Shown here: one piece after another, positions 1-10,441 of the stretch
Layout: each line of letters begins with the position of its first letter
Numbering within the stretch: position 1 is the first letter of the stretch
Assembly (NCBI GenBank): GCA_965153355.1
Contig: OZ231126.1
Span: 52,142,001-52,206,000, forward strand
Source of the DNA: Flaccisagitta enflata
Lineage: Eukaryota; Chaetognatha; Sagittoidea; Aphragmophora
Direction: 5' to 3'
Length of the DNA: 64,000 bases
Notes under the pieces: model-generated
Told to the model about the DNA's origin: nothing
Database searches by the model: none
Seen by the model: the letters and a program-made list of their open reading frames with translations, nothing else
Position numbers and translations under genes: made by a program

Positions 1-200
1 CAGTCCGTCGGTCCGTCGGTCCGTTGGTCCGTCGGTTCGTCGGTCTGTTGGTCCGTCGGTCCGTTGGTCCATCGGTCTGTTGGTCCGTTGGTCCGTTGGT
101 CCGTTGGTCCGTCGGTCCGTAGGTCACAAAACTGTTTTTCGAGGTTTTCCGCTCCTGCCCACCCATCCGCGAATAATGCTGCTGTGTATACGGCCTTGTT
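1..200 (+). mobile_element. Family A (HINE-like) element, left end outside window
   Basis: A (GTCY)n tract fills positions 1-122. It is followed by the family A right end: CTCCTGCCCA, a CATCCGCGAAT sub-terminal motif, and a GTGTATACGGCC hairpin region ending in CTTGTT at 200. The left hairpin lies outside the window. Confidence 0.8.
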
Positions 201-224
201 TAGCTTCTTCCCCATTCTCCTTTT

Positions 225-772
225 GGGCAGCGGCCCCGAAGGGGTCGATGACCTATGCTTTCACACATATGGGGGATTTTCTCCTTCTTCTCCTTCTTCT
301 TCTCCTACGTCCCCCCCCTCAAATCCCAGTCTTGAGGCCCAAATTCCAGTCTCAAGGCCCAAATCCCAGTCTTGAGGCCCAAATCCCAGCCTCAAGGCCC
401 AAATCCTAGCCTCAAGGCCTAAATCCTAGCCTGGAGGCCCAGATTTCAGTCTTGAGGCCCAAATCTCAGCCTCAATGTCAAAATCTCAGCCAAGAGGCCC
501 AGATCCTGGCCTTGAGGCCCAGAACTCAGCCTCCAGGCTAGGATTTAGGCCTTGAGGCTAAGATTTGGGCCTTGAGGCTGGGATTTGGGTCCCAAGACTG
601 GGATTTGGGCCTTGAGACTGGAATTTGGGCCTCAAGACTGGGATTTGAGGGGGGGACGGAGGAGGAGGAGAAGACCCCTTCGGGGCCGCTGCCCTGCTCC
701 CACCTCAACTTCAACCACAACCTACTTAGGCAGGGCACGGGTACCGCTGACCATCTAACGCTTTTGCGACTA
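225..772 (+). mobile_element. Family B element, complete
   Basis: Starts after TTTT with GGGCAGCGGCCCCGAAGGGG, which can fold (GGCCCC-GAA-GGGG). A ~21-bp minisatellite (CAAATCCCAGTCTTGAGGCC variants, 315-650) follows and switches orientation near 540. Next comes the inverted left motif CCCCTTCGGGGCCGCTGCCC (675-694). The right end carries GGTACCGCTGACCATC and the hairpin AACGCTTTTGCGACTA, ending near 772. Confidence 0.75.
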
Positions 773-1480
773 TTTTACATGGGCCATAGCACGTCTATAA
801 GACGGCATGTTCTTCCATCAATCGGTCGGTTGATCTGTTGGTCGGTTACGTAATCGCTCCAGGATTCACCTGGCGCGCGAATTGGGCTATATTGCGCTTA
901 TAACTCATTAACTTCCTCCCTGCTCTCCTTCACCTCTTCCCCTTTTAGGCTTCATCCCTTACCCCCCCCCCCCCCACCCCCGATTCCCATTGACTCTGTG
1001 TCTATCTTCATGTTGCCTTATTTTTCATTTTGTCACCATCAATTTCAATTTTGTGTTATAATCGAAAAAAAGAAATCTGAGGCGTCTGCGGCCCGTCTGA
1101 GCCGCGGCTCATCGACCGGCCAACCAACCGATCTGCCGACCGCGCAACCAACCGATCAGCCGACCGACAGATCAGAATAAATCTGCAAACCGTCGGAACC
1201 GCGCGCGCCCTTAAAAAGCGGTGAAACGTCTTCTGTGCGAACTTAACCATTTGAAATAAAAATATTCATGACTTTTTTTTGAGGCTCCGAAATTTTCTCA
1301 TCTTTTTGGACGGTCATTTCTTTTTTCGGGTAGAATGGTTTTTTTTCTTTTTTATCTTTTATTTCCCTTTATCTTTTCCTTCAGCCTTATTTTTTTCACT
1401 TGGACTTTATCTTCATCTTCTTTTTTATTTCATCTGCTATTCATCGTCATCGTTATCGCCATTTTTCTCACTTGAGGTTC
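773..1480. other. Unassigned stretch with GTCY/GACY fragments
   Basis: Short GTCG-rich (820-850) and GACC-rich (1115-1175) patches look like decayed family A microsatellite cores without ends. A C-run lies at 963-975. The rest is T-rich unique sequence. I see no gene. Confidence 0.5.
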
Positions 1481-1489
1481 CTCTTTTAC

Positions 1490-1720
1490 TTCTTCTTCTT
1501 CTTCTGCTTCTTCTTCTTCTTCTTTTTCTTCTTCTTCTTCTTCTTCTTCTTCTTCTTCTTCTTCTTCTTCTTCTTCTTCTTCTTCTTCTTCTTCTTCTTC
1601 TTCTTCTTCTTCTTCTTCTTCTTCTTCTTCTTCTTCTTCTTCTTCTTCTTCTCCTTCTTCCTCCTCTTCTTCCCCTTCTTCTTCTTCTTCTCCGTCTTCC
1701 TCCTCACATTCATCTACCTC
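1490..1720. repeat. (CTT)n microsatellite
   Basis: Near-perfect TTC/CTT repeat of about 160 bp (1490-1651), then interrupted CTT/CTC to ~1720. Long homopolymeric Leu/Phe/Glu/Lys frames through it are artefacts of the repeat. Confidence 0.95.
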
Positions 1721-2082
1721 CCTTTCACTGTCTTCATTCATCTTCCGCCTCCTTCTGCCCACCTCGCGTGCATCTGCCTTTTTCCGCAACTTGTTTACTT
1801 GTCCGTCACTTCCTCTTTCCTTTCCATTCCTCTTCCAGATTGTTTTCCGCCTTTATTGCTGCCGGCCACAAGAATTGATTCCTGCCAAACAAAATTCATC
1901 CTTATTTGGACGTGAGAAGGGGGAAAAATGGGAAACCAGAGGAGAGAGAGAGAAATATGAATATGGCTGGGAAATTGTTAGGTGGTCACCTTTGCCTGTT
2001 ATCCATTGGTAACTGTATCAAAGAATGTAGCGTGAGAGGGACGGCAAGCGAGAAGAATACGGTGGAAGGTGGATCGATAGAA

Positions 2083-2245
2083 AACAAGGCCGGATACACG
2101 GAAATCCAGTCGCGGACGACTGGGCAGGAGCAGTACTACGAAAACTGCTCGGAATTCAAAAATGTGGCGGAACGACGGACCGACGGACCGACGGACCTAC
2201 CGACGGACCGACACGGCAAGGTGTAGAGTCGCGTGTCCGCGACTA
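2083..2245 (-). mobile_element. Family A element, GCGGAC subtype, complete
   Basis: Reads AACAAGGCCGGATACACGG (right hairpin side) at 2083. Sub-terminal AGTCGCGGAC at 2108-2117 is followed by TGGGCAGGAGC, a GACC/GACG tract, and the left hairpin AGTCGCGTGTCCGCGACT at 2227-2244, then TAAT. The 10 bases 2108-2117 are the exact inverse complement of 2235-2244. Confidence 0.85.
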
Positions 2246-2368
2246 ATGATAGGATGGATAGTTTAGATGTAGTTGAGGAAACTTGGTAGGTGGTGTATCA
2301 AGTCTTGGGTGATGGTAGAAGGTGGCGTGGATCTATATGCTGTAGAAGAAGAGCAATTGCTAAAATTC

Positions 2369-2765
<397 letters not shown>

Positions 2766-2785
2766 AACAGACAACGGACCACATT

Positions 2786-3020
2786 ACTATCTTGCTAGTA
2801 AATATATCACCATCTCAAAAGAAGCATCAACTTTGAAAGAGTGTGGCTCCTAAAAAATTAAAGCTATAATAACCAGATTAGTTTCATTCAAAATATTTAT
2901 TTTAACTCGTTAAATTGCGACCAATCTGGTAATTATAACTTTATTTGTATAGGAGCACCACTCTTCCAAAGTTAAGGCTTCTTTTCAGATGTTGATATAC
3001 TTATTAACAAGATAGTAACA
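2786..3020. repeat. Foldback element
   Basis: Two arms of ~90 bp are inverse complements, centred near 2900. Left reads ACTATCTTGCTAG...CTCAAAAGAAGC and right reads GCTTCTTTTCAGATG...AACAAGATAGT. Both arms carry the motif CCAATCTGG...TAGCTTTA...TTTAGGAGC that recurs in other foldbacks here. No coding capacity. Confidence 0.75.
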
Positions 3021-3098
3021 GATACACAGACACACACAAACAGTGTCTGGTTGTGGTAATAGCTTTCAGATGTTAAGAAAATTTTCCGAATAGGGTTA

Positions 3099-3182
3099 TC
3101 GCTTCTTTTTCTTTTTCCTTTTCTTTCTCTTTTTCTTTTTCTTTTTCTTTTTCGTCTCCTTCTTCTTCTTCTTCTTCTTTTT
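3099..3182. repeat. Pyrimidine (CTTTTT)n/(CTT)n tract
   Basis: CTTTTT repeats at 3100-3152, then CTT repeats to 3179. The tract abuts the left terminus of a family B element. Confidence 0.9.
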
Positions 3183-3635
3183 GGGCAGCGGCCCCGAAGG
3201 GGCCAATGACCCTTTCACACTGGAGAAATTTCTCCTTCTCCTCCTCCGTCTCCCCGCTTTCAGCCTCGAGACCCAAATCTCAGCCTCGTTGCCCAAATCT
3301 CAGCCTCAAGGCCAAAATCCCAGCCTCAAAGACCAAATCCCAGCCTCAAAGACCAAATCCCAGCCTCAAGGCCCAAATCCCAGCCTTGAGGCTCAAATCC
3401 CAATCTTGAGGCTCAAATCTCAGTCTCAAGGCTCAAATCTCAGCCACAAGGCTCAAATCCCCGCCTCTTAGCTCAAATCCTAGCTTCAAGGCCCCAATTC
3501 CAGCCTCCAGGCTCAAATGAAAACAGCATAAGTCATCGGCTCCTTCGGGGCCGCTGCCCCTCTCACCACCTCACACCCTCATACACTCACTGAGGGGCAA
3601 CGGGTACCGCTGACCATCTAACGCTTTTGCGACTA
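3183..3635 (+). mobile_element. Family B element, complete, inside a pyrimidine tract
   Basis: Left terminus GGGCAGCGGCCCCGAAGGGG begins at 3183 after a T run. A minisatellite of ~18-21 bp (CCCAGCCTCAAGGCCAAAAT and variants) spans 3260-3515. Inverted CGGGGCCGCTGCCCC lies near 3546-3560. GGTACCGCTGACCATC and the hairpin ACGCTTTTGCG-ACTA close the element at 3635. Pyrimidine microsatellite flanks both sides, so the element appears to sit within one tract. Confidence 0.8.
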
Positions 3636-3845
3636 TTCTTTTTCTTTTTCTTTTTCTTTTTCTTCATCTTCTTCTTCTTCTTCTCCTTCCTCTTCTTTTT
3701 CTTCTTCTTCTTCTACTTCTTCTTCTTCTTCTTCTTCTTCTTATTCTTCTTCTTATTCTAATTCTTCTTTTTCTTTATCTTTTTCTTTTTCTTTTTCTTT
3801 TTCTTTTTCTTCCTCTTCTTCTTCTTCTTCTTCTCCTTCTTCTTC

Positions 3846-3877
<32 letters not shown>

Positions 3878-3888
3878 CTTCTTCTTCT
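3636..3888. repeat. (CTTTTT)n and (CTT)n tract
   Basis: Mixed CTTTTT and CTT repeats with CTC and CTA interruptions continue the pyrimidine tract interrupted by the family B element at 3183-3635. Confidence 0.92.
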
Positions 3889-4079
3889 GCATCCTCATAC
3901 TCTCCCCCGTTTTTTCCCATCTTTTTATTCCTCTTTATTTTCCATCGCTCTTGATTTCCTCGAGTCTTCCTATGCAGACCCGTGACTCATTTGCAATGCC
4001 ATCAATCTCATTTGCATATTTGCGTGTGTTCCTGATGACCAGGAAGTAAACGCGAGACTCAACGTCTCAATCGGGCGCG

Positions 4080-4105
4080 GGTCGTCGTCGTCGTCGTCGT
4101 CGTCT

Positions 4106-4154
<49 letters not shown>
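4080..4154. repeat. (GTC)n microsatellite
   Basis: About 25 GTC units with one TTC interruption near 4105. The poly-Asp frame on the minus strand is only this repeat. Flanking 3889-4079 and 4155-4366 look unique, with no gene seen. Confidence 0.93.
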
Positions 4155-4156
<2 letters not shown>

Positions 4157-4367
4157 TCAAGGAATGGGACCGTCATCGATGAGAATTACCGGGCGTAGCA
4201 ATGGTGAAGATGAACAATGGTCTGAAAATTACCACCCGCTGAGAGTGGTTAATTCGAAATTCCAGTTAACCACCCAATTCCTCTGCGGTGTTAATGCTTA
4301 TTGACTGTTGGCGGCGGGTGGTCAATCAAACAGTCGATGGAAAAGGGTAAATTCGTTTTCGATTTTT

Positions 4368-4796
4368 AGACACGTGCTCGCGTCTCTGTAACTGGCTGTG
4401 TCTGTTGGTCGGTCGGTCATGCAGTTGTTCAAATCACTAAGTCCACGGCTGTTTTACCCAAAAAGCAGCACTAATCTACTATCTTCACAAATAAAATCTT
4501 CCCACCTCAAAACAGGCATATACTTTGAAAATGTGCTCCTAGACAAACAAAGCTACTGAACCCAGATTGGTCCCATTCTAATGAGTTTAAACAACTCTTT
4601 CAAGTGGGACCAATTTGGTTGTCATAGCTTTATTCGTTTAGGAGCAGCACTCTCCCCAAGTTGATGGTAGTTATCAAGTGGGAAGATTTTTTTTTGTAAA
4701 GATAGTAATCATTCATTCATTCATTCATTCATTCATTCATTCATTCATTTATTCATTCATTCATCCATTCATTCATCATTGGCCTACTTGGCCTTG
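4368..4796 (+). mobile_element. Family A-like element (GGCCTACTTGGCC-ended subtype) with foldback core
   Basis: Left hairpin AGACACGTGCTCGCGTCT at 4368-4385 is followed by CTGGCTGTGTCTGTTGGTCGG and a short GTCG tract. The right end is TTGGCCTACTTGGCCTTGTG near 4779-4797. Leader and terminus match the inner nested element at 47736-48017. The inverted sub-terminal copy has decayed into an ATTC tract at 4710-4778. A foldback fills 4477-4708. Confidence 0.65.
4477..4708. repeat. Foldback inside the 4368-4796 element
   Basis: Arms CTATCTTCACAAA...CTTCCCAC and GTGGGAAG...GTAAAGATAG are inverse complements around ~4590. Both arms contain GGGACCAATTTGG...ATAGCTTTATTCGTTTAGGAGC-type sequence. It is the same design as the foldback at 2786-3020. 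Confidence 0.7.
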
Positions 4797-5008
4797 TGTT
4801 TCAATATATGAGTCTGTGACTCTGAGCAGATAAACCAATCGAGTGACGTTTTAGTCTCACCTTCGTGAACGTTTCTCGATCACTTCTCTTTTTTTCTTTT
4901 TTTTTTTCATTCTTTTTTAAACAATGTAGAAACTGCTCCTACTCCTGACTATAGCAGCCTCAGCTCTTCTCCATTTTTCTTAGGAAGTGTGTGAATTTGC
5001 TTGTTTTT

Positions 5009-5203
5009 AGTCGCGTGCTACGCGACTCTACACCCCGCTATGTAGGTCCGTCGGTAGGTCGGTCGGTTGGTCCCCTTTTTACTTTTTCGGCGCTTTTAAG
5101 CTTTTTGAGCATACGGCTCCTGCCCAGATGCCCTAATGACCTTCTCCAGCACTGCTTCTGCCCATCCGCACGCGACTAGGGTAGCCGTGTATCCGGCCTT
5201 GTT
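5009..5203 (+). mobile_element. Family A element, GCGTGC subtype, complete
   Basis: A textbook copy. Left hairpin AGTCGCGTGCTACGCGACT (5009-5027) follows TTTTT. Then come CTCTACACCCCGC, a GTCGGTC tract, and CTCCTGCCCAGATGC. Sub-terminal GCACGCGACT (5168-5177) is the exact inverse complement of bases 5009-5018. The terminal hairpin GCCGTGTATCCGGC is followed by CTTGTT at 5203. Confidence 0.9.
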
Positions 5204-5385
5204 CCCCTGCAGAAGAGAGTGGTTTCGTTTCACCGCGGAGTTGGATAATGGAATGACAGGTTTCAAATGGATCCGGCAAAGTGTCATCTATTTCCCGTCT
5301 TTTTCTCGACAATCATGAGTTAAAAGAAATCAATACAGGCCCCACGATGGTTCATCATCGTAGATTTGCGATAGTAAACCAACAA

Positions 5386-6007
<622 letters not shown>

Positions 6008-6021
6008 CAGAAGCAAAAAAA

Positions 6022-6405
6022 AACAAGTGACGCGGGGTCACAATATCGTTGCAGACGGGTGGGCAGGGGCATCCAACCCCTATCCATACCCCATGCTCCC
6101 CACACATACAAACAGGTCGCCCAAGGGCAATATGTGGTCAGCGATACCCGTTGGCGTTGCCCTGCTTTGCATGATTGTAAATTGGAGTGAGAGGAAGCAG
6201 GGCAGCGGCCCTGAAGGGGATAAAGTCCTGTAGAACACAGGGGGACTTTCGTTCGTTTGTCCGTCCATCTGTCCGTCCATCCGTCTCCCCCAGGCCCTCT
6301 CAGGCCTGAAATCTTTTTCGCATTTTTCGACTCGTGTCCGCGGACCAACGGACCGACCAACCGACCGACGGACAAAGCCTCTTATAGAGTTGCGTGTCCG
6401 CAACT
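6022..6405 (-). mobile_element. Family A element, GTTGCGGAC subtype, with nested family B piece
   Basis: Right end AACAAGTGACGCGGGGTCAC with sub-terminal GTTGCAGAC (6049-6057). Left end hairpin AGTTGCGTGTCCGCAACT at 6388-6405. A partial family B element (about 6111-6310: AACAGGTCGCCCAAGGGCAA, GCAGGGCAGCGGCCCTGAAG, CTCAGGCCTGAAATC) is nested inside. Confidence 0.8.
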
Positions 6406-6467
6406 AAAAAAACAAAAGAATTTTTACCTGGTCATCTTTTTGTCTGTTTTCTGTGACGTTTGAAGAG

Positions 6468-6600
6468 AACAAGGCCAAGTAGGCCAATAAGGTGCGACAT
6501 GTGGATCGTCGAACGAATGCGTCACCCAACCAACCGACCGACCAACCAACCGACTGACCGACTGACCGACCGACCATTAGACACGGCTAATCTCCGCAAA
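6468..6600 (-). mobile_element. Family A-like element fragment (GGCCAAGTAGGCC-ended subtype)
   Basis: AACAAGGCCAAGTAGGCCAA at 6468 is the inverse of the terminus seen at 4796 and 48017. A GACC/AACC tract (6535-6575) and TTAGACACGGCTAATCTCC follow. The ends are degenerate. Confidence 0.55.
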
Positions 6601-6769
6601 AATCGACCCGCATCGGACAGACTGACCGAGACTCCTTCCTGCATCGTGAACCGATATCCGGTGTGCAACAACGAGACAGACCGACGAGACAGACAGACAG
6701 ACAGAGACAGAAAGGGGATTAGTAAGGAGAAGAGAGGGAGAGGTCGAGGAGAGACAATGGAAAGAAAAA

Positions 6770-7391
6770 AGTCATCCAAGGATCGCACATGGTCAGCGGT
6801 ACCCGATGCCCTGCTTGGAGTGATTAGCTGAAGAAGTGGAGTGAGAGCAGGGCAGCGGCCCCAAAGGGCCGATGTCCTGTAGGACACAGGGGTGAAGTTC
6901 CATACGTCCTGAAATGGCATATTTGGGGTAATTTTCTGTGATATTCATTGGGAATTTTGTGTTTTTTTAAATTTTCTGTCAATTTGCCATGTTATTCAAT
7001 GAGAATTTGAGGTCTGAGAGGTTAGATTTAGGGCCCAAGAGGCTGGATTTGAGGCCTGAGAGGCTGGATTTGAGGCCCAAGAGGCTGGATTTGAGGCCCA
7101 AGAGGCTGGATTTTAGGCCTGAGAGGCTGGATTTGAGGCCTGAGAGGCTGGATTTGAGGCCTGAGAGGCTAGATTTGATGCCTGAGAGGCTGGATTTGAG
7201 GCCTGAGAGGCTAGATTTGATGCCTGAGAGGCTGGATTTGAGGCTTGAGAGGCCAGATTTGAGGCCTGAGAGGCTGGATTTGAGGCCTGAGAGGCTTGAG
7301 AAGCTTCGGAGGGGGGGGGACGTAATGTCAGACAGACGTAACGGTTCACCCCTGTGTCCTACAGGACATCGGCCCTTTGGGGCCGCTGCCC
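6770..7391 (-). mobile_element. Family B element, complete, with 47-bp perfect inverted repeats
   Basis: Right-end hairpin AGTCATCCAAGGATCGCAC at ~6770, then ATGGTCAGCGGTACCC and GCCCTGC...GCAGGGC. Bases 6850-6896 are the exact inverse complement of 7345-7391. Each arm holds two small hairpins: GGCCC-CAAA-GGGCC and TGTCCT-GT-AGGACA. Between the arms lie a unique piece and a ~21-bp minisatellite (7010-7305). The left terminus GGGCAGCGG is at 7391, followed outward by A residues. Confidence 0.85.
7010..7305. repeat. 21-bp minisatellite of family B
   Basis: About 14 tandem units of the type CTGAGAGGCTGGATTTGAGG, with point variants (CCCAAGAGG, ATGCCTGAG). It is a direct tandem array without unique spacers. 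Confidence 0.92.
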
Positions 7392-7427
7392 AAAAAGGAA
7401 GTGTGAATGGAGCATGGGGTAGAAAAT

Positions 7428-7536
<109 letters not shown>

Positions 7537-7922
7537 AGTCAGATTTGGGTGAGCAATCGCCCAAAATTGATAACAGTAAAAGAGCAGACAAAAGAGGTTG
7601 AACGACTGACTCATGCTTATGCTTTCTTACATTTATAATGTCTTTCATTCAATATTCATTCATGCCATGGACGAATTATTCATGTCTGAAATGAAAAAAA
7701 AACAGTTTCATACCAACTGGTCTCCTTTAAACAGTTACAAATGTCAAGTATCCTGTCTCAAATCTAAATTTTTCCAATTTTTATCTAAGATCTTTCCATT
7801 GGAATAAAAACGATTTCAAAAATAGATATCTCTAAATTGATAACAAATACAAGGAAAGCGACTCTACTGTATGTTCAATTTGGATTTACTATGATAAGCG
7901 ACCTATCAGCACCTCTTAGTGG

Positions 7923-8224
<302 letters not shown>

Positions 8225-8528
8225 CCTTATTTAAGAAATGGCTACATGGTAAACATTTATCAATAATACATTGACTATGAAAAAAATGTTGAATCGTATC
8301 GTAAATCGATATCTAGGTATATCTAATAATTAATTTATAACTATCTCTTCTCGTATCTATTGGAGACGAGAATCACTTTGATCGTGCAGTAGATCGTATC
8401 TAGTTTGTAAGACCTGGATCGTCAGTGGTTAGACACGGCCAGTTATAGAGGTGATTTGTCGCACCTAGAAATTGAGTCAACAAATTAGAATTTGTAAAAC
8501 AAGATGCAAAATCACATCAGTCATTCTT

Positions 8529-9303
8529 AGTTGCGGACACGCAACTCTATAAGAGGCTTTGTCCATCCGTCCGTCCGTCCGTCCGTCCATCCGTCCGTCC
8601 GTCCGTCCGTCCGTCCGTCCGTCCGTCATGGTGATCGAGTTGAAAACGAGCATTCTCGATACTTTTGGGCAGCGGCCCCAAAGGGCCGATGATGTCCTGT
8701 AGAATTTCCAGGGGAATTTACATCCGTCCGTCCGTCCGTCCGTCTGCGGTCCGTCCGTCCTTCCGTCCGTCCCCCCCCCCCCATTGGCCTCAAATTTGCC
8801 CTCCCAGCCCTCAAATTTGCCCTTCGAGCCCTCAATTTAGCCCTCCAGGCCTCAAATAAGCTTTCCAGGCTTCAAATCAGCCCCCCTCCCTCAAATCTGA
8901 CCTTCAAGACCAAGCATAAAATCAGCCCTCATTCATTGTGCCTCAAATTTACCCTCCAGACCTCAAATCTGCTCTCCAAGCCTAAATGTTGCCCTCCAGC
9001 CTTCGAACATGCCTTCAGGGGCCTAAATCAGTCATCTAAGGCCTGAAATATGCCCACTCAGGACGTCTAGAAATTCATCGCTGTGTTTTACCCTTTGGGG
9101 CCCTTTGGGGCCCTTTGGGGCCGCTGCCCTGCTCTCACTCCACTTCTTCACTGGATCACTCCCAGCAGGGCATTGGATACCGCTGACCATGTGCGATCCT
9201 TGGATGACTAGTTGTGTATGTTTGAGTGTTGGAGGTGCGTTGGGGTGTTGATGGGGCTTGGATGCCCCTGCCCACCCGTCCGCAACGATATTGTGACCCC
9301 GCA
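8529..9303 (+). mobile_element. Family A element, GTTGCGGAC subtype, carrying a whole family B element
   Basis: Left hairpin AGTTGCGGACACGCAACT (8529-8546), CTCTATAAGAGGC, GTCC tract (8561-8628) and GATCGAGTTGAAAACGAGC. Family B is nested at 8667-9210. The family A right side then resumes with GCCCCTGCCCACCCGTCCGC and AACGATATTGTGACCCCGC, running directly into the LINE relic at ~9303. The last ~10 bases of the terminus are missing or diverged. Confidence 0.8.
8667..9210 (+). mobile_element. Family B element nested in family A
   Basis: Left GGGCAGCGGCCCCAAAGGGC after TTTT, TGTCCTGTAGAA, GTCC tract (8725-8770), and a minisatellite of CCTCAAATTTGCCCTCCAG type (8790-9050). CCCTTTGGGG is triplicated before CCGCTGCCCTGC (9091-9132). 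The right end is GGATACCGCTGACCATGTGC, the hairpin ATCC-TT-GGAT, and GACTA at 9210. Confidence 0.8.
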
Positions 9304-9695
9304 ACTTTTGTGCAGTGCTTATCCCAATTGAGGTGACTGTCTATTTGGATGCCCAAGAATGTAGCATCGTGCTCAAAATCTAGTCTGACTCCATCTAGTT
9401 TTACTATGGCTTGATTGGGGTCCAATTTGCTTGTTTTTTTACAAAAATATATCATTTTGGTCTTTTTAGGATTTAGTTTTAGTTGATTTGCCTTGAAATA
9501 ATCACTGACATTTTCTAGTTCTTTATTAAGCATGTTTATGACATTTATAAAGTCATCACCTCTTGCCAAAAGATTAGTATCATCAGCATATATTACACAC
9601 TTGAGGATGGTTGCAGAGGGTATGTCATTTTTGTACAACAGAAATAAGAGTGGACCCAAAATGCTGCCCTGGGGCACACCTGTTTCTAGCGGTAG
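9304..9695 (-). pseudogene. LINE reverse transcriptase relic, C-terminal part of palm
   Basis: The minus-strand frame encodes the hallmark non-LTR reverse transcriptase blocks PQGSILGPLLF and YADDTNLL (catalytic Asp pair), then LKLNPKKTKMIYF and FLGIQIDSHLNW, as in the Jockey/CR1 group. The frame runs into a family A right end at ~9303, so thumb and C-terminus are lost. The upstream half (10187-10441) is separated from it by a TA-flanked insertion. No endonuclease or ORF1 is visible, so this is a dead fragment. Family assignment is by motif recognition only. Confidence 0.85.
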
Positions 9696-9697
9696 TA

Positions 9698-10184
9698 CAC
9701 TTTTTTTTTTTTTATAAGAACGTCATTTTTTGGGCAAGCCTTCAATGTTCTTAAAATTTGAGTGGTTTCAAGGCTTGAACGTTCTTAAATTGTTCTTAAT
9801 TAAAACACACTTTTTAACCTTCAATTAAGAACGTTCTTAATTAATTTAAGTTTCTCAATAATCAGAAAATGAAGGCAAACGTCAATGGAATAACAAAGCA
9901 GCAAGTTTAAACATTTTAAGTGAATTAAGGTTAATAAAAACAAAAAAGATACATGCCATATATAGTGAAACATCATTTGCTGAAGAGAGTCTCTTGATTT
10001 ACAAAGAACAATCAATTAAAAAAGCCCGGAAAAAAAATGTTCTTAAATTTTTAAGATTTGTAGCCTTATGTTCTTAAATTTTTGAAGAAATGAAGCCTTC
10101 CAATGTTCTTAGCATGTTCTTAATTTTTTGACGATTTGAAGCCTAACGTTCTTATAAACTTGGTTCTTATAAAAAAAAAAAGTG
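9698..10184. mobile_element. 487-bp Tc1/mariner-type MITE inserted in the LINE relic
   Basis: Flanked by TA on both sides (9696-9697 and 10185-10186). Terminal inverted repeats of ~23 bp are CAC + T-run + ATAAGAAC on the left, and GTTCTTAT + A-run + GTG on the right. The interior holds many GTTCTTAA subterminal repeats and no coding capacity. Without the insert and one TA, the RT frames on either side are in register, which supports a clean TA-target insertion. Confidence 0.85.
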
Positions 10185-10186
10185 TA

Positions 10187-10441
10187 GTGGGCTTTTAGAA
10201 TTATCCCAGTCTACATACTGCTTCCTATCTGCAAGATATGATCTAAACCATTCCAGAGCTGTTCCTCTTATACCATAGTGATCAAGCTTATCAAGTAATA
10301 TTTTGTGATTTATGGTATCAAAAGCTTTGCTTAAGTCACATAGTATAGCGATCGCATGCTCATTTTTTTCAATGGCATTTTCAATTGAATGGACAAAGTC
10401 AAGAGTGGTATGGGTAGTATTGTGTGCAGTGTTAACAAACA
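10187..10441 (-). pseudogene. LINE reverse transcriptase relic, fingers/palm part
   Basis: The minus-strand frame encodes TTHTTLDFVHSIENA, LCDLSKAFDTINHKIL (first catalytic Asp region) and LDHYGIRGTALEWFRSYL, typical of Jockey/CR1-group reverse transcriptases. It stops at ~10441, where the GTTTATTTG foldback array begins. It is the N-terminal companion of 9304-9695. Confidence 0.85.

Noticed and set aside
1279-1915. Long frames of poly-Leu, poly-Phe, poly-Glu and poly-Lys
   Set aside because: They are six-frame translations of one (CTT)n tract. The same applies to frames across every CA, TG, GA, CT, GAA and TTG tract in the window.
3970-4176. Asp-rich 68-residue frame
   Set aside because: The Asp run is the (GTC)n repeat read in reverse. 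Flanking residues show no domain.
5009-5203. Canonical Helitron with 5'-TC and CTRR-3' ends
   Set aside because: The termini (AGTCGCG... and ...CTTGTT) do not fit. Asymmetric inverted repeats and the GTCY tract fit the Helentron/HINE type better, and no Rep/helicase sequence is in the window.
7010-7305. CRISPR-like array of ~21-bp repeats
   Set aside because: Units are directly adjacent with no unique spacers, and the array lies within a eukaryotic family B element. It is a minisatellite.
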